Source: an uncultured Lachnospiraceae bacterium (GTDB lineage: Bacteria; Bacillota; Clostridia; Lachnospirales; Lachnospiraceae). From it: DNA of 12,009 bases. The notes beneath the pieces were generated by a model. That model searched no databases and was not told the DNA's origin. It worked only from the letters and a program-made list of their open reading frames with translations. A program made the translations under genes and the position numbers. The first letter of the stretch is position 1, and each line of letters starts with the position of its first letter. The stretch covers positions 1 to 12,009 of the forward strand of contig CAMWYL010000061.1 in the NCBI GenBank assembly GCA_947178465.1, in the 5' to 3' direction. This document shows positions 5,962-12,009 of the stretch, piece after piece.

Positions 5962-6792
5962 TTACTCCTGCGGTTTCAACGGCCCATAATAATAGCTTGC
6001 TGTTGCACCTCCGTCAATCAGGATGGTAGAGCCTGTGATAAACGCGCCTGCAGGACCCATCAATAATTCCGCAACATTGGCAACTTCATCCGCAGTTCCG
6101 GGACGTCCTGCAGGACATTTTGCAAACATGTTCTTGTAAAAATCACCGCGTGGACCATTAAATTCGTCAATCGCCAGCGGGGTGACAATAATCCCCGGTG
6201 CAATGTCATTCAGTCGTGTGCCGCGCTCTCCCCATTTCACTGCTTCCGCCATAACTCGTTTTTCATTACAGCGTTTTGCCATCTGGTAAGCATGGAGCGT
6301 GTCACGGATATTCTCAGGCTGCAACATTTCCAAGGATAACAGTTCTTCTGTAGGTGTTGTTGCCAGCAGTTCATCCTTCTCCGGAGTCAGGGCAGGCATT
6401 CTGTGACCGCTCTGACTGGAGATTGTCACACCGACACCTCCTTCTTTAATCACTTTTCCCACTTCCTCCAGAAGAACCGCAGTACCGTACAGGTCCACTT
6501 TCAAAATAGCTTCCACGGGAGCCTGGCTGGGAGAAACCCCTGCCGCATTGACAAGCATGGAAATCTCACCATACTTTAATGCCTCGTCAATCAGGTTTCG
6601 GATTGATTCACGGCTTGACAAATCCATTTCCATCGGCGTTACATCAAATCCTGCTTCGTTCATAATCTTCGCAATGGTTTCGGCGTTTTTCAGACTCTTA
6701 TCCCCAACAACAATTTTCTTTCCAAACCCTATTCTTCTGGCAATCGCCATGCCAATCTGACCGGCGCCTGTTAAAATCATTACATCTTTCAT
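5962..6792 (-). CDS. Short-chain dehydrogenase/reductase (SDR) family oxidoreductase
   Basis: This 276-residue Rossmann-fold enzyme should oxidise an alcohol or reduce a ketone with a nicotinamide cofactor in the cytoplasm. The cofactor loop is TGAGQIG (8-14), Asp31 at the end of strand 2 suggests NAD(H) rather than NADP(H), NAAG is at 82-85, and the catalytic pair is Tyr169-xxx-Lys173 (AYQMAKR) with Ser126 or Ser128 in SSQSG. APG (198-200) and the C-terminal GSTILIDGG are typical. An insertion of about 30 residues rich in Glu, Pro and Leu (134-163) lies between the serine and the tyrosine and may form a lid. The substrate cannot be read from sequence. AGGAAGGAG lies about 8 bases before the ATG. 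The gene follows a LysR regulator in the same direction but is separated from it by a terminator and has its own likely promoter. Confidence 0.93.
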   Translation of the reverse strand: MKDVMILTGAGQIGMAIARRIGFGKKIVVGDKSLKNAETIAKIMNEAGFDVTPMEMDLSSRESIRNLIDEALKYGEISMLVNAAGVSPSQAPVEAILKVDLYGTAVLLEEVGKVIKEGGVGVTISSQSGHRMPALTPEKDELLATTPTEELLSLEMLQPENIRDTLHAYQMAKRCNEKRVMAEAVKWGERGTRLNDIAPGIIVTPLAIDEFNGPRGDFYKNMFAKCPAGRPGTADEVANVAELLMGPAGAFITGSTILIDGGATASYYYGPLKPQE

Positions 6793-6829
6793 GTTCTAAT
6801 TCTCCTTCCTATATGGCTTATCTGATTTC

Positions 6830-6858
6830 ATTATATTGACTTTGAACGTTCAGAACAA
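6830..6858 (-). promoter_or_regulatory. Candidate promoter of the SDR gene with a palindrome in its spacer
   Basis: A perfect TATAAT (6835-6830) is preceded at 17 bases by a poor -35, TTGTTC (6858-6853). The 10-bp perfect palindrome TGAACGTTCA (6843-6852) lies inside the spacer, where a bound regulator would act on the polymerase. The weak -35 with a good -10 suits an activated promoter; the neighbouring LysR protein is one candidate, but this site is shorter than a usual LysR box. Confidence 0.5.
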
Positions 6859-6894
6859 TTTCACTTTCAAGGGATATGTAATAAGAAAAACTTA

Positions 6895-6930
6895 TCTAAA
6901 AAAGCCGTACCCTTTACGTATACGGCTTTT
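6895..6930 (-). terminator. Rho-independent terminator after the LysR gene
   Basis: On the minus strand AAAAGCCGTA (6930-6921) pairs perfectly with TACGGCTTTT (6909-6900) around an 11-base loop, and the T run extends to 6898. It lies 11 bases after the LysR stop codon. Because the stem has A and T runs on both sides it may also work from the other strand. Confidence 0.88.
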
Positions 6931-6941
6931 CAATACTTTGA

Positions 6942-7835
6942 CTAAGCATTGACAGGAAATTTTGATTTTAAAATATCGGCAAACTCCTCTATGTAGTAAC
7001 CGGAATTGTCTGCTTTTCGGAATACACAATAATTTCTTCTTATGGGTTTGCCATTACGCAAAAGCGGGACACGATGCAGAGTCGTGCCAAGTTGCTGTAC
7101 CGGTTGGCTACCGCCTTCCACCGGCATGAATCCTTTGCCTCCGATCACTAACAGTCTTGCCTCCTCCAAATTTTCTGCAAAGAGGAATTCCCCGGTTATG
7201 CCTACGATATCACGATAATAGGTCTGTTCATTTTCCTGCTGGCCGGTGGAAGCCACCAAAATACATGGAATCCCTCTCAGTTCGGAAACATCCACACTTT
7301 CCATATCGGCAATGGCATGGCGTCCTACTATCTCAATGCAACATTCATAGGTAACCAGAAGAGAATTGACGTACTCATCAGAAAACGCACGCCTTTGATC
7401 ACTCAAAACCAGATCCACATGTTCCAGACGCAGCTCATCATAGAGTTCCTCATGATTGCCATTGATGATTTGAATTGCCACATCCGGATATTTTTCCGTA
7501 AAATCGGCAACTGCCTGTTGAAACTCTCTTCCACTGTATCCTTTCAAATAACCGACACAAAGCCGGGCATCTTTTCCATGCGCAATTTGGACTGTCTCCC
7601 TGCACAGTTTTTCAAAATCTGCCGTCAAAACAAGACTCTTTTTATAAAAATGTTCCCCTGCAGGGGTTACGGTAAATTTCCTGTTCCTGCGTTCCAGCAG
7701 GCTGACGCCAAGTTCCTGTTCTAATGCCTGTATTTGTTGAGAAATGGCAGACTGGGATATATAACATTCCTCTGCTGCTTGCGTAAAACTTTTATTTCTG
7801 ACTATGGCTTGAAAATATTTCATTTGTCGAATCAT
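6942..7835 (-). CDS. LysR-family transcriptional regulator
   Basis: This 297-residue protein has the usual LysR size and layout. The winged helix-turn-helix is at residues 1-60, with FTQAAEECYISQSAISQQIQ and ALEQELGVSLLERR giving the classic pattern. A linker helix follows and residues 88-290 form the effector-binding domain (LCVGYLKG, VDLVLSD, GFMPVEGG). LysR proteins act as tetramers and often control a neighbour in answer to a small molecule. The effector cannot be told here. The gene starts only 24 bases after gyrA with no terminator between, and GGAGAGGA lies about 13 bases before the ATG, a little long. A strong terminator follows the stop. The SDR gene downstream is a plausible target. 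LysR genes usually run opposite to their target, so the same-strand order makes this less certain. Confidence 0.95.
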   Translation of the reverse strand: MIRQMKYFQAIVRNKSFTQAAEECYISQSAISQQIQALEQELGVSLLERRNRKFTVTPAGEHFYKKSLVLTADFEKLCRETVQIAHGKDARLCVGYLKGYSGREFQQAVADFTEKYPDVAIQIINGNHEELYDELRLEHVDLVLSDQRRAFSDEYVNSLLVTYECCIEIVGRHAIADMESVDVSELRGIPCILVASTGQQENEQTYYRDIVGITGEFLFAENLEEARLLVIGGKGFMPVEGGSQPVQQLGTTLHRVPLLRNGKPIRRNYCVFRKADNSGYYIEEFADILKSKFPVNA

Positions 7836-7859
7836 ATTTTCATTATTGTCCTCTCCAAT

Positions 7860-10385
7860 CTATTCAATGACATCCGTGTCATTTATATTTTCATCCTCCT
7901 CAAGCATTTCATCCACATCATCCAGTTCCTGTGTGCCGTCAAACACCTTCTCTCGAACCTTTGCTATTTTCGCGACAACAACACCTTCATCCAAATTAAT
8001 CATCTTTACACCCGACGTATTACGCCCAATCATGGATATATCATTGACAGACATTTGGATAATAACGCCCTCAGTCGTAATCATCATAATTTCGTTGTCA
8101 TCCTTTACTGCCTTAACACCGATAACATTTCCTGTCTTTTCGGAAATACGGTAGCACTTAATCCCCTTACCGCCGCGCTTTTGCACCGTGAACTCATCAA
8201 GCTCCGTCCGCTTACCCATACCCTTCTCAGATACGATTAAGAGTGATTCACCTTGTGTATTGAGCTGCATGCCGACAATCTCGTCGCCATCGTCAAGGTT
8301 CATACCGATAACACCCATCGCTCCCCTGCCCATAGAGCGTACATCCGTCTCTTTAAAGCGGATACACATACCGTACTTTGTTACAAGGAAAATCTCAGAG
8401 TTTTCATCCGTTACCTTTACTTCAATCAGCTCATCATCATCCCGCAGAGAAATTGCGGCAAGACCCGTTTTACGCACATTGGAAAACTCCATAATCGGCG
8501 TTTTCTTCGCAATTCCCTTTTTTGTAATCATAAACAGATGCTTACCCGCTTCATATTCCCGAATCGGTATCATGGCCGAAATCTTTTCTCCGGGATTGAG
8601 CTGCAACAGATTGACAATCGCCATCCCGCGCGCAGTTCTGCCAGCCTCGGGTATCTCATATGCCTTCAACCTGTATACACGTCCAAAATTCGTAAAAAAC
8701 ATGAGATAGTGATGCGTAGTCGTCATCAACAAATCTTCAATGTAATCATCATCAATCGTTGACATACCTTTAATACCGCGGCCTCCTCTATGCTGTGTCT
8801 TGAAATTATCCACCGTCATGCGCTTGATATAGCCAAGGCTTGTCATTGCGATAACCGTATTATCACGGGGAATCAAATCTTCATCATTAATTTCAAATTC
8901 ATCATAGCCAAACTTGGTACGTCTGTCATCTCCGTATTTCTCGGAAATAATCATAATCTCTTCTTTAATGACACCAAGCAACAGCTTTTTATCCGCCAAA
9001 ATCGCCTTGTACTCCTTGATTTTCTCGAGTAGTTCCGCATGCTCATTCTCAAGCTTTTCTCTCTCCAAGCCTGTCAACGCACGCAGACGCATATCTACGA
9101 TTGCCTGCGCCTGAACATCCGTCAGACCGAATTTTTCAATTAATCCTTCCTTCGCCGCCTGCGTATTCGCACTGCCGCGTATGATGCGGATTACCTCGTC
9201 AATATTGTCAAGCGCAATTAACAAGCCCTGTAAAATATGGTCTCTTTCCTCAGCTTTATTCAGGTCATACTGCGTCCTTCTGGTAACAACTTCCTCCTGA
9301 TGCCTGATATAATAAGTCAGGATATCCTTTAGGTTCATTACCTTAGGCTGGTTATCCACAAGAGCAAGCATAATCACGCCGAAGCTGTCCTGAATCTGCG
9401 TATGCTTATAAAGCTGATTCATAATGACATTCGCATTCGCATCCTTCCTCAGCTCAATACAGATGCGCATACCCTCTCTATCTGATTCATCGCGCAAATC
9501 CGTGATTCCGTCTATTTTCTTTTCCTTTACAAGGTCAGCAATCTTCTCAATCAGACGCGCCTTATTGACCATATATGGAAGCTCTGTAACAATAATTCTG
9601 CTCTTTCCGTTTGGCATACTCTCGATATTCGTTACACCGCGCACCTTGATTTTGCCGCGCCCTGTACGGTACGCTTCCTCAATACCGCGTGTACCGAGAA
9701 TAATACCGCCTGTCGGAAAATCAGGACCCTTTACAATCGGCAGAAGTTCCTCAATATCGGTATCCCTGTCCTCGTTAATGCGGTTATCCATAATTTTGAC
9801 AACCGCTGCGATTACCTCACGCAAATTGTGCGGCGGGATATTCGTCGCCATACCGACCGCAATACCCTGCGTACCGTTTACCAGAAGATTTGGATAACGA
9901 CTCGGAAGAACCGTCGGCTCCTTCTCCGTTTCGTCAAAGTTCGGTGCAAAATCCACGGTATTCTTGTTGATATCGGCAAGAAGCTCCATGGAAATCTTGC
10001 TCAGTCTTGCCTCTGTATATCGCATCGCAGCCGCGCCGTCACCGTCCACGGAACCAAAGTTCCCATGACCGTCCACAAGCGGATAGCGCGTAGACCATTC
10101 CTGCGCCATATTTACCAACGCACCGTAAATAGAACTGTCACCGTGCGGATGATACTTACCCATGGTATCGCCGACAATACGCGCGCTCTTCCTGTGCGGC
10201 TTATCGGGACCATTATTCAATTCAATCATCGCGTAAAGCACTCTGCGCTGTACCGGCTTTAATCCATCTCTGACATCGGGTAAGGCACGGGAAGCAATTA
10301 CGCTCATTGCATATTCTATGTAGGATTTCTCCATAGTTTTCTGCAAATCGACTTCCTGTATCTTGTCAAAAATTGTATCATCCAT
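7860..10385 (-). CDS. gyrA: DNA gyrase subunit A
   Basis: GyrA cuts and rejoins DNA in the A2B2 gyrase that puts negative supercoils into the chromosome. The 841-residue protein is complete. The winged-helix domain holds Arg122 and the catalytic Tyr123 (AAAMRYTEARLS). The quinolone-sensing region reads YHPHGDSSIYGALVNMAQ (78-95), with Ser84 at the E. coli Ser83 place and Gly88 at the Asp87 place. The coiled-coil arm is around 365-480. The C-terminal DNA-wrapping domain has the GyrA box QHRGGRG at 531-537 and a similar QKRGGKG at 735-741. The last 30 residues are an acidic tail (DDVDEMLEEDENINDTD). It follows gyrB after 77 bases and is surely cotranscribed. The ribosome binding site is weak: the nearest AAAGG lies about 15 bases before the ATG. 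Confidence 0.98.
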   Translation of the reverse strand: MDDTIFDKIQEVDLQKTMEKSYIEYAMSVIASRALPDVRDGLKPVQRRVLYAMIELNNGPDKPHRKSARIVGDTMGKYHPHGDSSIYGALVNMAQEWSTRYPLVDGHGNFGSVDGDGAAAMRYTEARLSKISMELLADINKNTVDFAPNFDETEKEPTVLPSRYPNLLVNGTQGIAVGMATNIPPHNLREVIAAVVKIMDNRINEDRDTDIEELLPIVKGPDFPTGGIILGTRGIEEAYRTGRGKIKVRGVTNIESMPNGKSRIIVTELPYMVNKARLIEKIADLVKEKKIDGITDLRDESDREGMRICIELRKDANANVIMNQLYKHTQIQDSFGVIMLALVDNQPKVMNLKDILTYYIRHQEEVVTRRTQYDLNKAEERDHILQGLLIALDNIDEVIRIIRGSANTQAAKEGLIEKFGLTDVQAQAIVDMRLRALTGLEREKLENEHAELLEKIKEYKAILADKKLLLGVIKEEIMIISEKYGDDRRTKFGYDEFEINDEDLIPRDNTVIAMTSLGYIKRMTVDNFKTQHRGGRGIKGMSTIDDDYIEDLLMTTTHHYLMFFTNFGRVYRLKAYEIPEAGRTARGMAIVNLLQLNPGEKISAMIPIREYEAGKHLFMITKKGIAKKTPIMEFSNVRKTGLAAISLRDDDELIEVKVTDENSEIFLVTKYGMCIRFKETDVRSMGRGAMGVIGMNLDDGDEIVGMQLNTQGESLLIVSEKGMGKRTELDEFTVQKRGGKGIKCYRISEKTGNVIGVKAVKDDNEIMMITTEGVIIQMSVNDISMIGRNTSGVKMINLDEGVVVAKIAKVREKVFDGTQELDDVDEMLEEDENINDTDVIE

Positions 10386-10414
10386 ATTTTAATAACCATG
10401 CCTTTCTCTTAACA

Positions 10415-10433
10415 TGTGAAAGCAGCTTTCACA
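10415..10433. promoter_or_regulatory. Perfect palindrome in the gyrB-gyrA spacer
   Basis: TGTGAAAGCAGCTTTCACA is two 9-base arms about a single central base, the only marked structure in the 77-base gap between gyrB and gyrA. With a one-base centre it suits a dimeric DNA-binding protein; as RNA it would give a short hairpin with a three-base loop at best. No T run follows, so it is not a terminator. Its role is unknown. Confidence 0.5.
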
Positions 10434-10462
10434 CTCAACCGTCAAATTTCCGTCCTTTCAGA

Positions 10463-12009
10463 CTATATATCCAAATTCTCCGCATACTTGGCATTTGCCT
10501 CAATAAATTCCCGTCTCGGCTCCACTTTATCGCCCATCAGGGTTGTAAAAATAAGGTCAATCTCCGACTCGGCCTCCTCATTCATGGAAACCTTTAACAA
10601 TACACGCTTTTCCGGATCCATTGTCGTATCCCAAAGCTGCTCGGCATCCATTTCACCGAGTCCTTTATAGCGTTGAATTTTATTATTCTGATCGCGACCG
10701 ACCTCATCCAAAATTTTGGAAAGCTCCTCATCTGAATACGCATACCAGGTCTTCTTATTCTTCTCTAACTTAAAGAGAGGCGGCTGCGCCAGATATACAT
10801 GTCCCTGCTTAATCAGCTCCGGCATAAAGCGGTAAATAAAAGTCAGCATCAGTGTCGCAATATGCGCACCGTCCACATCGGCATCCGTCATAATGATAAT
10901 CTTGTCATAACGCAGCTTTGAAATATCAAAATCATCATGGATTCCCGTACCAAACGCCGTAATCATCGCCTTAATCTCAGCATTTCCGTATATCCTGTCA
11001 AGCCTTGCCTTCTCCACATTCAATATCTTGCCGCGAAGCGGAAGAATAGCCTGTGTTGCGCGGCTTCTTGCGGTTTTCGCACTGCCGCCTGCGGAATCTC
11101 CCTCCACGATAAAAATTTCACAATTCTTCGGGTCTTTATCAGAACAATCCGCCAATTTTCCGGGAAGCGCCGTTCCCTCAAGCGCTGTCTTTCTTCTCGT
11201 TAAATCCCTCGCTTTTCTGGCCGCCTCTCTGGCTCTCTGCGCCAAAATGGACTTCTCACAAATCTGCTTTGCAACCGTCGGATTCTGCTCAAGATAATAG
11301 GTAAGCTGCTCGCTCACAATGCTGTCAACCGCACCACGCGCCTCAGAATTTCCAAGCTTCTGCTTTGTCTGTCCCTCAAACTGCGGATCTTCAATCTTGA
11401 TAGAGACAATCGCGGTAAGTCCTTCGCGAATATCGTCACCGCTCAAGTTGACTTCGCTCTCCTTCAAAAGCTTAAAGTTTCTCGCATAATCATTAAAGGT
11501 CTTTGTGATGGCATTCCGAAAGCCTGCCAAATGCGTACCGCCCTCCGGCGTGTTGATGTTATTTACAAAGCTGTATGCACTCTCTGTGTAGGAATCATTG
11601 TGCTGCATCGCGACTTCGACATACACATTATCCTTCTTACCTTCAAAGTACATAACGTCCTCATAGAGCGGTGTTTTGCTCTTGTTCAGGTAGGTTACAA
11701 ATTCCCGAATACCGCCCTCATAATGGAAGGATTTTTCCACGGGACCGTCCTCGGGACGCAAATCCCTGAGAACAATTTTGAGATTTCTTGTAAGAAACGC
11801 CATCTCTCGAAGACGCTGCTTTAATACATCAAAATCATAAACGGTTTCCTCAAAAATCGTATCGTCTGGTAAAAATGTAATTTTAGATCCGGTTTTGTCC
11901 GGCTCACACTCTCCGATTACCTTCAACGGATAGCAGACATGGCCTCTTTCATAGCGTTGCTTATAAATCTTTCCTTCATTACAGATTTCTACCTCAAGCC
12001 ATGTGGAAA
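10463..12009 (-). CDS. gyrB: DNA gyrase subunit B, 5' part outside the window
   Basis: GyrB is the ATPase subunit of gyrase. The frame is open to the right edge, giving 514 visible residues and the true C-terminus (AKYAENLDI). Usual length in this group is about 640, so roughly the first 120 residues, with most of the ATP-binding GHKL domain, are missing. The visible part starts with WLEVEICNEGKIYKQRYERG. It covers the transducer domain (GGTHLAGFR), then the TOPRIM domain with EGDSAGGSA near bases 11104-11078, PLRGKILNVEKA, and the metal-binding TDADVDGAHI. It ends with the short tail QRYKGLGEMDAEQLWDTTMDP and onward that contacts GyrA. The insertion in the TOPRIM region found in proteobacterial GyrB is absent, as expected for a Firmicute. 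The frame passes through a TTG at 11926, which is an internal leucine and not the start. Confidence 0.98.
   Translation of the reverse strand, partial: STWLEVEICNEGKIYKQRYERGHVCYPLKVIGECEPDKTGSKITFLPDDTIFEETVYDFDVLKQRLREMAFLTRNLKIVLRDLRPEDGPVEKSFHYEGGIREFVTYLNKSKTPLYEDVMYFEGKKDNVYVEVAMQHNDSYTESAYSFVNNINTPEGGTHLAGFRNAITKTFNDYARNFKLLKESEVNLSGDDIREGLTAIVSIKIEDPQFEGQTKQKLGNSEARGAVDSIVSEQLTYYLEQNPTVAKQICEKSILAQRAREAARKARDLTRRKTALEGTALPGKLADCSDKDPKNCEIFIVEGDSAGGSAKTARSRATQAILPLRGKILNVEKARLDRIYGNAEIKAMITAFGTGIHDDFDISKLRYDKIIIMTDADVDGAHIATLMLTFIYRFMPELIKQGHVYLAQPPLFKLEKNKKTWYAYSDEELSKILDEVGRDQNNKIQRYKGLGEMDAEQLWDTTMDPEKRVLLKVSMNEEAESEIDLIFTTLMGDKVEPRREFIEANAKYAENLDI

Noticed and set aside
7734..10262. 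Many plus-strand open frames across the gyrA region
   Set aside because: They are antisense shadows of gyrA, whose protein matches its family over the full length.
11924..11926. A start of gyrB at TTG 11926
   Set aside because: The frame continues upstream to the window edge with typical GyrB sequence (WLEVEICNEGKIYKQRYERG), so this TTG is an internal leucine.

Overview
The window looks like chromosomal DNA from a low-GC Gram-positive bacterium of class Clostridia, most likely a member of the Lachnospiraceae. This rests on the close resemblance of the GyrA and GyrB proteins to what I remember of that family, on strong AGGAGG-type ribosome binding sites, on consensus sigma-A promoters, and on a structured intergenic repeat of a style I associate with those genomes. 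The species cannot be fixed from sequence alone. In Firmicutes gyrB and gyrA usually sit close to the replication origin (dnaA-dnaN-recF-gyrB-gyrA). The right side of this window is therefore probably near oriC, which would lie further right because gyrB runs off that edge.

Layout, left to right. Positions 1-1049 hold a minus-strand gene of unknown function that runs to the window edge. The divergent spacer after it carries a roughly 115-bp, highly structured repeat (1136-1248). Next is a plus-strand gene of unknown function (1331-2072) cut in two by a compact MITE-like element with matching ends and a TA target duplication; removing the element restores one continuous 205-codon frame. Two further plus-strand genes follow: a protein with a possible PD-(D/E)XK-like core and a C-terminal winged helix (2123-2911), and a TehB-like SAM methyltransferase (2944-3564).

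Everything from 3663 to the right end is on the minus strand. It comprises a zinc-type macrodomain (ADP-ribosyl hydrolase family), a YczE/YitT-like membrane protein, a MarR-family repressor, an SDR oxidoreductase, a LysR-family regulator, complete gyrA, and gyrB without its start.

The clearest regulatory circuit is marR plus the membrane protein gene. Each has its own TTGACA/17 bp/TATAAT-type promoter, each promoter is overlapped by a palindrome with the same 14-bp core (ATTAGTTTWCTAAT), and the likeness extends through the promoter spacers. The simplest reading is a self-limiting repressor that also controls a membrane protein through a duplicated promoter-operator cassette. The LysR gene starts 24 bases after gyrA with no terminator between them, and a strong hairpin terminator follows it, so it may be read as the last gene of a gyrB-gyrA-lysR transcript. 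The SDR gene follows that terminator with its own likely promoter.

I did not find a CRISPR array, tRNA, rRNA, transposase or phage gene. The most distinctive finds are the precisely reversible MITE insertion, the branched repeat next to it, and the duplicated MarR control cassette.
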